Positions 50,133 to 58,293 of a DNA stretch of 64,000 nt are shown here, piece after piece. The first letter of the stretch is position 1, and the number at the start of each line of letters is the position of its first letter. Source of the stretch: Bacteroidota bacterium (lineage in GTDB: Bacteria; Bacteroidota; Ignavibacteria; UBA10030); NCBI GenBank assembly GCA_025454835.1, contig JALONQ010000005.1, forward strand, positions 62,001-126,000. Reading direction: 5' to 3'. The position numbers and the translations under genes are program-made. The notes beneath the pieces are model-generated. The model saw nothing but the letters and a program-made list of their open reading frames with translations, was not told the DNA's origin and did no database searches.

Positions 50133-50744
50133 ATGCGTTCACAAACGCGCCTCTCCTCCCTCGTCATTGCGATCGTCCTCATTGCCGGCTGTTCCAAGCA
50201 ACCGGAGACCCCCTCCCTCCCCACGGCCACTATCGAGAACCTGAAGGTCGCGCATGCGTGTGCTTTCAAGCGGTCGGCCTGGTATGCCGCTGCCGCGAAT
50301 GAAGCCGACGCGGACCGTCTCGGCAATCTGGCGGTCATGTTCCGCGCCGTCGCTCGCTCGCAAGCCATTCACGCAGCGCGGTACGAACAGCTGCTTCTCT
50401 CCAAGAGCGCAACAACGGACACCTCGAAATCGGCCTGCCCTCCTCTCGGAACGACGCGTCAGGCCTTGAAGATGGCCCAGAGCCTGGAACGCACCCAGGT
50501 TGAGGGCCTTTATCCTCCGATGGTCGCCACCGCCGTGAAGGAATCGTGGCCCGAAGCGGCCGAATCGTTCCGACATGCGGGCCTCGCCGGGGCCACCCAT
50601 CAGAGCCTCCTGAAAGAAGCGGCCGACAGGAATGGTACAGTGCCGATGCGTCAATACCGCATCTGCTCGGCCTGCGGCAATATCCTGCTTGGCCCGGACA
50701 CCACTTGCACCGTCTGTTCGGCCAACGCGTTTGAAACGCTCTGA
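50133..50744 (+). CDS. Rubrerythrin-like lipoprotein with degenerate di-iron site
   Basis: 203 aa; GGAGG five bases before the ATG at 50133. Lipobox LIAGC (Cys near 20). The middle is a ferritin-like four-helix pattern (ENLKVAHACAFKRSAWYAAAANEADADRLGNLAVMFRAVARSQAIHAARY ... EGLYPPMVATAVKESW), and the end is a rubredoxin-like CSACGNILLG...CTVC. In rubrerythrin the helices carry ExxH; here the positions read QAIH and GATH, so two di-iron ligands are changed. Family members reduce peroxide in the cytosol; an envelope-anchored form with altered ligands is unusual. It stands alone, convergent with the photolyase. Confidence 0.75.
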   Translation: MRSQTRLSSLVIAIVLIAGCSKQPETPSLPTATIENLKVAHACAFKRSAWYAAAANEADADRLGNLAVMFRAVARSQAIHAARYEQLLLSKSATTDTSKSACPPLGTTRQALKMAQSLERTQVEGLYPPMVATAVKESWPEAAESFRHAGLAGATHQSLLKEAADRNGTVPMRQYRICSACGNILLGPDTTCTVCSANAFETL

Positions 50745-50890
50745 GACTGTGCGCAGAAGCAGTGAAGGGGTGTTGCGGGTTGCAGGCGGATGGTCATCAG
50801 ACCGCAGGTTGAGAGTATCTCGCTGAACGGCATGGTCCTTCGTCGCCGGACCCCAATCCTGGTACCCGATACCCGATCTCCATCTGCTCC

Positions 50891-52324
50891 TCACTCATCT
50901 CTTCCCCTCTTGATCTCAGCATACGCTGCTTTGAACCGCGCCGAGCCTTCGTAGTGGTCGATGACGGGCGCCGGATAGTCTTTGCCGATCGCGCATCCCA
51001 CTTCTTTCTGCACTGCCGGCGGCATGGTCCAGGGAGCATGGATATGATTGTCGGGAACGGACCGCAGCTCGGGCACAAATTTTCGAATATAGGCACCCGT
51101 CGGGTCGAAGCGCTCCGCCTGCAACGTCGGGTTGAAGATCCGAAGCGGCTTCGGGTCGACGCCGGTCGAGGCCGACCACTGCCAGCCGCCGTTGTTGGAG
51201 GCCGTGTCGATGTCGAGCAGGTACGCTTCGAAGAACTCCGCCCCTTTGCGCCAGTCGTGCATCAGGTCCTTCGTCAGGAACGATGCCACGACCATGCGCA
51301 CCCGGTTGTGCATCCAGCCGGTCGTCCGAAGCTCACGGATGCCAGCGTCGACGAGCGGATATCCGGTCTTCCCCTCGGTCCAGGCCTGCCACGTCTTCTG
51401 CGACCGACTCCACGGCATGCGGTCGAATTCGCGGCGATAGTTCTCCGAAACGAGCCGGGGGAAGTGATACAGCACCGCTTGGTAGAACTCCCTCCAGATC
51501 AGCTCATCGACGTACTTCGCAATCGCCGTACGACCCTCGGTGGAGGCGTCGCGGTATGCGTCCGAGGCATCATCCAGCAATCGCCGCGCTGAGATGCAGC
51601 CGAACCGCAGATATGCCGACATCCGGCTCGTGCCCGCCTCCGCCGGAAGGTCGCGCCCCTGATGATACTGCTGCAACGAATGCTTCATGAACTGCTTCCA
51701 CTGTTGTTCCGCCGCTTGTGCGCCGCCTTTCAACGCCGGTCGTTCAATCGTCACTGACCTCCGCAGTTCCTTCGCCCCGAGCACGCCGACGGACCGTCCC
51801 GCGGGGGTCGCGAAGCGCTTCGGCCGTCCGAACGGGGCCGGATGATCCAGCTTCTTCCACGCGTTCGCATATGGCGTAAAGACCACGTACGGCCTCCCCT
51901 CCCCCGTCAGGACTTCATCCGGTTCGTGGATGACATGATCGCGAAAGGTCTGAACGTCAACCGCGTTCCGACGGTAGAGTTGCTCCACGGCTTCGTCACG
52001 GAGGCGGGCCGATGGCTCATAGTCCCGATTAAAGAAGAGCGCCGACGGCTGGAACTCGCGGATGAGCTCCTCATGTACGTCGAGCGAGCGGCCCCGGCGA
52101 AAGATGAGTCGTCCGCCCCGTTCCGCCACAGCCGACTCGAGGTCGCGCAACGCCTCTGCCTGAAAGTCGAACACGGCCCCGTCGGACGGAAGCCGGTCGA
52201 TCACCTCCGTGTCGAAGACGAAGACCGGCACGATCGGCGCTCCGGTCGCCGCCGCATGATACAGCGCCGCGTGGTCATCCACGCGCAGGTCCCGGCGGAA
52301 CCACACGATCATCGGCCTCATCAA
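50891..52324 (-). CDS. phr: Deoxyribodipyrimidine photolyase (CPD, class I)
   Basis: 477 aa. Uses FADH- and blue light to split cyclobutane pyrimidine dimers. N-terminal antenna domain MIVWFRRDLRVDDHAAL, then the FAD-binding helical domain with FMKHSLQQYHQGRD, SRMSAYLRFGCISARR, ELIWREFYQAVLYHFPRLV, the TGYPLVDAGIRELRTTGWMHNRVRMVVASFLTKDLMHDWRKGAEFF core, and DIDTASNNGGWQWSASTGVDPKPLRIFNP, which contains the electron-transfer Trp and the adenine contact. Complete. Its start overlaps the CrtI-like stop, so it is the last gene of the CarH operon. Confidence 0.96.
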   Translation of the reverse strand: MMRPMIVWFRRDLRVDDHAALYHAAATGAPIVPVFVFDTEVIDRLPSDGAVFDFQAEALRDLESAVAERGGRLIFRRGRSLDVHEELIREFQPSALFFNRDYEPSARLRDEAVEQLYRRNAVDVQTFRDHVIHEPDEVLTGEGRPYVVFTPYANAWKKLDHPAPFGRPKRFATPAGRSVGVLGAKELRRSVTIERPALKGGAQAAEQQWKQFMKHSLQQYHQGRDLPAEAGTSRMSAYLRFGCISARRLLDDASDAYRDASTEGRTAIAKYVDELIWREFYQAVLYHFPRLVSENYRREFDRMPWSRSQKTWQAWTEGKTGYPLVDAGIRELRTTGWMHNRVRMVVASFLTKDLMHDWRKGAEFFEAYLLDIDTASNNGGWQWSASTGVDPKPLRIFNPTLQAERFDPTGAYIRKFVPELRSVPDNHIHAPWTMPPAVQKEVGCAIGKDYPAPVIDHYEGSARFKAAYAEIKRGRDE

Positions 52325-53889
52325 CGGTCCTCCGCGTTCAATCGACGACGCAGCGAGAGCGCCCCCAGCACCACGCCGGGGATCCCTTGTCCCGGGAAGA
52401 CGTTATCGCCGATGGTATAGAGCCCCTCGAAAGGAGTCGTCGGCCGCGGGTACGACCACGGGAAGATCCGCCGATCGAGGGGGATGCCTCCGACCATGCC
52501 ATCCGCACGACTGGTGTATCGGCGGAAGGTGCGTGGAGTGCCGATCTCATACCTCAGAGGATTCAGGTCACATAGTTCGGGCACGGATGCGCGGATGGCC
52601 GCAATGACCTCAGGCCCTATCTGGGCCTTCCAGGCGTCGTAGCTGGCGGCGTCGCGCAGCTCGGCGAACCGTTCGGGCCGAAGATGCATGCTGACCGATA
52701 ACGTCCGGGTGCCGGCGGGTGAACGTCCCGCGTCAAATTCGTGGGAGAACGACAGAAACATCGACGACGCCTCCGTCGAGGCGATCGGACGGTCCGGCAA
52801 CACCTGCAGGTGCACCGGGAACGGCCGCGGCAGCGTGTCGGGAATGACAGCGGTCATCGTCACGGCGCTCCACATCTGAACGCCGCTTTGCCGCACCCGG
52901 TCGACGAGCGACCGGAAATGGGCTGCGACATCCGCTTCGGTGATCTCTGGCAGGTTGAAGATGGGGATGGCGCTCACGACCCGATCGGCCGTCACACGCC
53001 GGCCGCGCTTGGTCGCCACGGACCATCCGGCGCCTTCGCGTCGGAGCGAGGTCACACGATGCAGGTAGACCACTTCGGCTCCGTACGCCTTCGCCCGCGA
53101 CTCCAGGAAACGCGCCAGAGAGATCAGGCCTCCGCGCACGCTATGGACCGTGGAGTTGGCGTACGACAGCCCGAGTGCTCCGGACAACATGAGCGACTGG
53201 TCGGCCCCCAACTGGTTGGTGATGAGCAGTTGCGCATCGACGAAACGGCGGAAGGTGCCGCCGTCGAGGTCGTAACGGCGCAGGCGAGACCCGACCGAGC
53301 GGAGCATCCAGGGGAGAGAGCGGACAAGGTCGGAATTGAGGCCCGGAAGGTCTTCAACGAGTTCGCGCACCGAAAGCGGAGGGACGAACGGCGTCTTCGG
53401 CAGGGCCGCATACACGCCGTCGGAGACGGAGAAGACCTCGTCCCAGAATCGACGCAGATCCTGATGAAAGAACGACTGGGCGCGGTCGTACCACAACCGA
53501 CGGTCGGTCGTCAAGTCGAGTCGGCGGCGGTCGACCACGACGGAGAGCGACGGCTGACACGCGAGGAACCCGTCGAACGGCCCGATCTCGTCGAAGAGCA
53601 TGTGCAACGGCTGTCCTGCGTCTGTGCCGCAGACGGTCGTCGCACCGACGTCGAACCAGGCACCGCGGTCCTCATAGGAGGATGCGCATCCGCCCGGATA
53701 GTGAATGGCTTCAAGCACGGCCACTCGTCGTCCGTCCTTTGCGAGAACGGCGGCGAGCGCAAGCCCTGCCATGCCCGCTCCGATCACCACAACGTCGTAG
53801 TGGTCCCTGGCGAGCGTGGTCGGATGTCGTTGCTCCGTACCGACCGGGGGTTCGTTCGACGCCCCATCCATAGAGCTCGTCTCGCTCAA
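52321..53889 (-). CDS. CrtI/phytoene-desaturase-like FAD oxidoreductase
   Basis: 522 aa. Dinucleotide-binding motif YDVVVIGAGMAGLALAAVLAKDGRRVAVLEA (about 30-60), GGCASSYEDRG substrate-side loop, and the C-terminal FAD block GLYTIGDNVFPGQGIPGVVLGAL. The fold is that of carotenoid desaturases/isomerases (CrtI, CrtISO, CrtH). The precise reaction cannot be read from sequence. Flavin oxidoreductases of this class often sit with LitR/CarH and phr, and could act on a carotenoid or another light-protective lipid. ATGA overlaps with both neighbours. Confidence 0.85.
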   Translation of the reverse strand: MSETSSMDGASNEPPVGTEQRHPTTLARDHYDVVVIGAGMAGLALAAVLAKDGRRVAVLEAIHYPGGCASSYEDRGAWFDVGATTVCGTDAGQPLHMLFDEIGPFDGFLACQPSLSVVVDRRRLDLTTDRRLWYDRAQSFFHQDLRRFWDEVFSVSDGVYAALPKTPFVPPLSVRELVEDLPGLNSDLVRSLPWMLRSVGSRLRRYDLDGGTFRRFVDAQLLITNQLGADQSLMLSGALGLSYANSTVHSVRGGLISLARFLESRAKAYGAEVVYLHRVTSLRREGAGWSVATKRGRRVTADRVVSAIPIFNLPEITEADVAAHFRSLVDRVRQSGVQMWSAVTMTAVIPDTLPRPFPVHLQVLPDRPIASTEASSMFLSFSHEFDAGRSPAGTRTLSVSMHLRPERFAELRDAASYDAWKAQIGPEVIAAIRASVPELCDLNPLRYEIGTPRTFRRYTSRADGMVGGIPLDRRIFPWSYPRPTTPFEGLYTIGDNVFPGQGIPGVVLGALSLRRRLNAEDR

Positions 53890-54533
53890 CGACCTTCGCC
53901 GCGGATGCCCGCCAGGAACTGCTGGCGCAAGCGCTCATCGGTCTCGAAGACCCCGGTGAAGACCGACGTGGCGGTCGTGGAACCCTGCTTCTCCACCCCG
54001 CGCATCATCATGCACATGTGCGACGCTTCGATCCAGACGGCCACACCCTTGGGCTGCAACGCCGCTGTGATCGCATCGGCGGCTTCCTGCGTCATGCGCT
54101 CCTGCACCTGCAGGCGTCGCGCGATGATGTCGAGCATTCGGGGGACCTTGCTGAGGCCGACGATGCGTCCGTCGGGCACGTAGGCCACGTGGGCGCGGCC
54201 GAAGAAGGGGAGCAGATGATGCTCGCACAGCGAATAGAACTCCACGTCGCGCACGAGCACGATGCTCGAATACGCTTCATTGAACACGGCGGACCTCAGG
54301 ACCTCGACCGGGTTGTCGTCATATCCGCTCGTCAGAAAGTCCCAGGCCTTCGCGGCGCGTTCCGGAGTCTTCAGAAGACCCTCGCGCTCGACATCCTCTC
54401 CGGCCGCTTCGATGAGGCCGCGGTAGAGCGTCGGCAGCGAAGCCGGAGCGCCCTCGTCATGCCGATGAGGCCCGGGTCGAAGATGCCGCGACGGAACAGG
54501 AAGGTCGGTGATCGTGGCTATGGACTGAGGCAT
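53886..54533 (-). CDS. folE: GTP cyclohydrolase I
   Basis: 215 aa. Converts GTP to 7,8-dihydroneopterin triphosphate, the first step of tetrahydrofolate and pterin synthesis. Motifs: DFLTSGYDDNP, EFYSLCEHHLLPFFGRAHVAYVPDGRIVGLSKVPRMLDIIARRLQVQERMT with zinc ligands Cys and His (CEHH), and WIEASHMCMMMRGVEKQ with the second Cys and His. The N-terminal about 25 residues are an extension. In this operon it may provide the folate or pterin antenna for the photolyase; that is inference. Confidence 0.96.
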   Translation of the reverse strand: MPQSIATITDLPVPSRHLRPGPHRHDEGAPASLPTLYRGLIEAAGEDVEREGLLKTPERAAKAWDFLTSGYDDNPVEVLRSAVFNEAYSSIVLVRDVEFYSLCEHHLLPFFGRAHVAYVPDGRIVGLSKVPRMLDIIARRLQVQERMTQEAADAITAALQPKGVAVWIEASHMCMMMRGVEKQGSTTATSVFTGVFETDERLRQQFLAGIRGEGR

Positions 54534-54562
54534 ACGAGACTCCTGGGAAGAGCGCCGCCAGG

Positions 54563-55414
54563 TCAGGCGGCTTGTGAAGGATAGTTGTTCTGCGTGCTCG
54601 CGCGTCGTTGACCGCTCATGAACAGCACGGGGCCGAACGAGAGCTCGCGCAGCCCATGGAACACCGCTTCGAAGCGTTCGCGCGCACGGTCAGCCGGCTC
54701 GATCGTCAGGCCGAGAAGCCGAGCAAGCGACCGCTGCAGCGATCCCCGCCATCCGGATGCGAGCGTCTGGAGCATCACGGAGACCACCCCGCGCGGCGAC
54801 AACACACGCGCCCATTCCTGCAGCACGCGTTGACTTTCGGTGAATTCGTTCAGCGTTCCGCCGCAGAGCACGCCGTCGACGGATCCGCTCCGAAGCGGAA
54901 GGCTTCCGGAGTCGGCATGGATGAAGAACATTCTCTCGGCAACGCCGTCGCGGCGAGCGAGCTCGGCAGCGCGCCGGAGCATCGGAATCGAGAGGTCGTT
55001 GGCGATGACGACATAAGGGGCCTGCGTGGTGACGAGGCTCCGGGCGAGCGCCCGGCCAAGGTAGCCGGTGGCCGTAGCGTTGTCGAGGTACACGCTCGCA
55101 CCGCCGAACGGCAGTTCGCCGAAAAGGAGATGCCACTCACGTTCAGGACTGAACGGCCCTCCGGACATCAGCGACAACGCGCGACGGCGCCATCCCTCAT
55201 AGCCTCTTGCTGTCAGTGACCACTGACCGACTCGTTGCGCCGGGGTCAGAGGGCTCTTTGCCTCGGCTGAGGCGAGGAGGATCCCATGGTCGTCGAACGG
55301 AAGGGTGCGGCCGCACTGACGACAGCATATCGAATCCGGACCGTCCAGGAACGATCCCCCGCACGACGGACAGGCCAGAGACTGCACGGCGAGGTCGCGG
55401 GCCGATTCAGGCAC
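54563..55414 (-). CDS. SAM-dependent methyltransferase with N-terminal zinc ribbon
   Basis: 283 aa from a GTG overlapping the CarH stop by eight bases. Residues 14-42 are a zinc ribbon (CPSC...CCRQC). Then a class I Rossmann methyltransferase: VYLDNATATGYLGRALARSL (motif I is degenerate; no GxGxG), VIANDLSIPMLRRAAELA, FFIHADSGSLPLRSGSVDGVLCGGTLNEF and the VLSPRGVVSVML strand. The layout matches UbiE/RlmA-like methyltransferases of carotenoid or lipid clusters. Acceptor unknown. Second gene of the light operon. Confidence 0.82.
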   Translation of the reverse strand: MPESARDLAVQSLACPSCGGSFLDGPDSICCRQCGRTLPFDDHGILLASAEAKSPLTPAQRVGQWSLTARGYEGWRRRALSLMSGGPFSPEREWHLLFGELPFGGASVYLDNATATGYLGRALARSLVTTQAPYVVIANDLSIPMLRRAAELARRDGVAERMFFIHADSGSLPLRSGSVDGVLCGGTLNEFTESQRVLQEWARVLSPRGVVSVMLQTLASGWRGSLQRSLARLLGLTIEPADRARERFEAVFHGLRELSFGPVLFMSGQRRASTQNNYPSQAA

Positions 55415-56294
55415 GGACAGCCTCCATCAAGCGCGCATCTCCGATACGAGCGTATTCGAGGATCGACTCCGAGAGGAAATCCGCCTTGAGCACACCCGTG
55501 AACCGGCGGGCCACGCCCGGTCCTCCGATGGCGAGTCGTCCCCCCAGCTTGCGGAGCGCTGGGACGATCTCGTGATTGACATCGTGGATGAACCTCCGTT
55601 CATCCTCGATGACGATCGAGGTCATGACCACGAGATCGGGTCGATTGCGATTGATCGAAAAGACGAGGGAGTCGGTGGGGGTCTGCGGACCGAGGAAGAG
55701 CGTTCGCCAACCCTCGGACGTCAGGTATTGATTGACGCACCGGAGAGGAAGGTCATGCTGCTCATGCTCGTGGCAAGCCAGCAGCGCGGTCTTGCCGTTC
55801 GCTGGCTTGTGGTAAAGCTCGGACTGCAGACGCGCAAGCGCCTCGCGTATCGACTGCGATGCGAGGTGCTCGATATCCACCGTCGTCTCTCCGCGCGCCC
55901 ATGATGCTCCAATGGCAGCCAGCGGCGGAAAGACCAATTCGTGATAGACCGTCAAGAGGTCCGGCTTGGCAGCGACCCCCAACCGCAGGATCCTGAGCAC
56001 GTCCGACGTGTTGCCTGCCGCCATCGCAGCCTTGAACTCAGGCACGAGCGACCGGATATCGCCGGCGACCACCTGGGCTCTGAGCTCCCGATCGATCAGC
56101 AGCTCTTTTTCTATGGCAGGAACCGACATACGGTTCTCATGGACGAATTTGAGGACGGCCCGGATCGGGAAGCGCCGGTGTCCCCCTTTCGTCTTGATGC
56201 ATTCTAGGTAGCCGCTGTCGGTCCAGCGCTTGATCGTCGATTCATTGACCTCAAGCATCTGCGCGAGCTCAGTTGTTGAGTAGGTGCTTTTCAT
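55407..56294 (-). CDS. CarH/LitR-type MerR regulator with B12-binding photosensor domain
   Basis: 295 aa from the ATG at 56294. MerR helix-turn-helix STTELAQMLEVNESTIKRWTDSGYLECIKTKGGHRRF (5-42). Then the helical cap and the cobalamin domain. The CarH light-sensing signature Wx9EH is exact: W132, E142, H143. A candidate lower axial His is H180 in EQHDLP, where the usual ExHxxG has Pro for Gly. The Rossmann-like end is VVMTSIVIED...GRLAIGGPGVA. CarH binds AdoCbl and represses in the dark; light breaks the Co-C bond and frees DNA. It heads the operon of methyltransferase, folE, CrtI-like and phr genes. Confidence 0.92.
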   Translation of the reverse strand: MKSTYSTTELAQMLEVNESTIKRWTDSGYLECIKTKGGHRRFPIRAVLKFVHENRMSVPAIEKELLIDRELRAQVVAGDIRSLVPEFKAAMAAGNTSDVLRILRLGVAAKPDLLTVYHELVFPPLAAIGASWARGETTVDIEHLASQSIREALARLQSELYHKPANGKTALLACHEHEQHDLPLRCVNQYLTSEGWRTLFLGPQTPTDSLVFSINRNRPDLVVMTSIVIEDERRFIHDVNHEIVPALRKLGGRLAIGGPGVARRFTGVLKADFLSESILEYARIGDARLMEAVRA

Positions 56295-56305
56295 TGCCGC
56301 CGGCC

Positions 56306-56335
56306 TTGTTGAGCGTTTTGCACGTTTTGCACGTT
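56306..56335. promoter_or_regulatory. Tandem 9-base repeats upstream of the CarH-like gene
   Basis: GTTTTGCAC occurs twice head to tail (56315-56323, 56324-56332), flanked by a third degenerate copy (56306-56314) and GTT at 56333. They sit 12-41 bases before the start codon. CarH of Thermus is known to bind head-to-tail direct repeats (11-bp units), so these are a plausible operator. Period here is 9. Confidence 0.45.
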
Positions 56336-56380
56336 CTCTTAACCCCCAAGGGCCATGTCTAGTTCCCCTCAAGAGAAAGC

Positions 56381-56408
56381 AAAAAGGCCCGAAATGCATT
56401 CCGGGCCT
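56381..56408 (-). terminator. Rho-independent terminator of folD
   Basis: Stem AGGCCCG (56385-56391) / CGGGCCT (56402-56408) with a 10-base loop, then TTTTTG in the minus direction. About 34 bases past the folD stop and upstream of the CarH operon. Confidence 0.8.
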
Positions 56409-56441
56409 CAACAATCCATCAAGTCGTTGTAAATCAACAAT

Positions 56442-57323
56442 TTAACCGGATTTCCACCGGCAGGCTTTGAGCGTGTTTTTCATGAGCATTGCAATCGTCA
56501 TCGGTCCGACGCCACCCGGAACAGGTGTGATGGCCGATGCGACCGTCGAAGCTGAAGCGAAGTGGACGTCCCCGACGAGGCGGTAGCCCTTCTTCGCCGT
56601 CGCATCATCCACCCGGCTGATGCCGACGTCGATCACCACGACGCCAGTTTTCAGGTCCTCGCCCCGGATGCTTTCGGGGCGGCCGATGGCGGCGATGAGT
56701 ATATCGGCCGAGACGAGATACGGGCGGAGGTCCTTGGCCCCGGTGTGGGCGATGGTGACGATCGCGTTGGCCCCCTTCTGCTTCTGCATCAGGATGCTGG
56801 CCACCGGCTTGCCGACGATATTGCTCCGCCCCACGACGACGACGTGCATGCCGGCGGGGTCGATGTTTGAACGAAGGAGCAATTCCTGAACGCCGGCGGG
56901 CGTGCAGGGACGAAGCGTGTCTTCGCCGATGATCAGTTTGCCGACGTTCACGGGATGGAAGCCATCGACGTCTTTCACCGGATCGATCGCTTCGATGACC
57001 CGCGCCTCGTTGATGTGCTTTGGCAATGGCATCTGGACGAGGATGCCGTGGATGGCAGGGTCAGCATTCAGCTCCGCGACGCGCTTCAGAAGAGCAGCCT
57101 CTGTCGTCGAAGCCGGAAGCCGGTCGGTCACGGAATGAAGACCCAACTCCTCGCAGGCCTTCCCTTTCATCCGTACGTAGACATCGGACGCGGGGTCGTC
57201 GCCGACCAGCACGACCGCGAGCCCGGGCACGATGCCCTTGGACGCCTTGAGCGCGGCGACCTCGACGCGCACTTCTTCGCGGATCTCATCGGCGATCCGC
57301 TTGCCGTCAATGATCATGGCCAT
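56442..57323 (-). CDS. folD: Methylenetetrahydrofolate dehydrogenase / cyclohydrolase
   Basis: 293 aa from the ATG at 57323 (AAGGA nine bases upstream); a longer frame is open to 57389. Converts methylene-THF to methenyl- and formyl-THF. Motifs: [26 protein letters not shown] with the catalytic Lys, [54 protein letters not shown] for NADP, and VIDVGISRV near the C-terminus with [14 protein letters not shown]. Complete. It is close to folE functionally but in a separate transcript. Confidence 0.96.
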   Translation of the reverse strand: MAMIIDGKRIADEIREEVRVEVAALKASKGIVPGLAVVLVGDDPASDVYVRMKGKACEELGLHSVTDRLPASTTEAALLKRVAELNADPAIHGILVQMPLPKHINEARVIEAIDPVKDVDGFHPVNVGKLIIGEDTLRPCTPAGVQELLLRSNIDPAGMHVVVVGRSNIVGKPVASILMQKQKGANAIVTIAHTGAKDLRPYLVSADILIAAIGRPESIRGEDLKTGVVVIDVGISRVDDATAKKGYRLVGDVHFASASTVASAITPVPGGVGPMTIAMLMKNTLKACRWKSG

Positions 57324-57436
57324 CAGAGAGCATCCTTGCTTGGAAGGGCCTTCCGCGATGGCATCCTCACGGACATGGCCCCTGCTCAAGGGACTTCATG
57401 TACCTTCGCGTGCCTTCGTGGTTACTTCTTCTCGAA

Positions 57437-58231
57437 CTAGAACTCCGGGAAGACGATCTGCTCGATCTTCACCGCCTTGCCGGTCTCCGGGTCGAACCGC
57501 ATCGCCACGGCACAGAACCGTACATCGTGCTCGGCCAGCTCGAATTTGTACGGCGTCTGATGGATGAAGCGGCGGATGGCGATCTCCTTCTTCATGCCGA
57601 TGACCGAGTCATACGGCCCCGTCATGCCGACGTCCGTGATGTAGGCCGTTCCGCCGGGGAGGATGCGCGCGTCTGCCGTTGGAATGTGGGTATGCGTTCC
57701 GACCACGGCGCTCACCCGACCGTCCAGATACCACGCCAGCGCCATCTTCTCCGCCGTCGCCTCGGCGTGGAAGTCGACGAGCACCATCTTCGTCTCGTTG
57801 TTGATCTTGCTCAGCGCCCAGTCGGCCGATTTGAACGGATCGTCGAGCGGCTGCATATAGGTCCGTCCCTGCAGATTCAGCACGCCGAGCCGTCCCTTGT
57901 CCTTCAGGTCGATCACGCAGAAGCCGTACCCTGGATTGTCCTTCGGATAGTTGAGCGGCCGCAGCAGCGTACGGTGCTCGCTCAACAGTCCCTTCACTTT
58001 CCAATTGTCCCAGATATGATTGCCCGTCGTGACGGCGTGGACTCCGAGGTCCTGAAACTCCTTCAACTGCTCGGCCGTGATGCTCTTGCCGCCGTCCGTA
58101 TTCTCTCCATTCACGACGACGCAATCGATCTCGTGCTTCTGGACATAGCTTTTGAGGAGGGTACGGAGAAGCGTGAGGCCGGGGCGGCCGTTCACGTCAC
58201 CCACGAACAGGACATTCAGCGTACGGGACAC
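57437..58231 (-). CDS. YmdB-like metallophosphoesterase (TIGR00282)
   Basis: 264 aa from a GTG at 58231; this gives the exact usual length, while the longer frame to 58603 is shadow. Calcineurin-like motifs: LFVGDVNGRPG (Asp and the first metal ligand), VVNGENTDGG, TTGNHIWDN, VDFHAEATAEKMA and VVGTHTHIPTADARILPGGTAYITDVGMTGPYDSVIG. YmdB homologues hydrolyse 2',3'-cyclic nucleotides or c-di-AMP-related substrates in vitro and affect biofilm gene expression. Its neighbour upstream is a polysaccharide operon, which fits a biofilm context. Confidence 0.92.
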   Translation of the reverse strand: MSRTLNVLFVGDVNGRPGLTLLRTLLKSYVQKHEIDCVVVNGENTDGGKSITAEQLKEFQDLGVHAVTTGNHIWDNWKVKGLLSEHRTLLRPLNYPKDNPGYGFCVIDLKDKGRLGVLNLQGRTYMQPLDDPFKSADWALSKINNETKMVLVDFHAEATAEKMALAWYLDGRVSAVVGTHTHIPTADARILPGGTAYITDVGMTGPYDSVIGMKKEIAIRRFIHQTPYKFELAEHDVRFCAVAMRFDPETGKAVKIEQIVFPEF

Positions 58232-58293
58232 AGGTCGGTCGGGAGATGGTCGGATGATCCAATATACGACGAAAACGGCCGGGTTGACGGCCG

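Noticed and set aside
52321..53889. Phytoene desaturase (crtI) as a firm name
   Set aside because: The fold matches, but no crtB or other carotenoid gene is in the window, so only a family-level call is justified.
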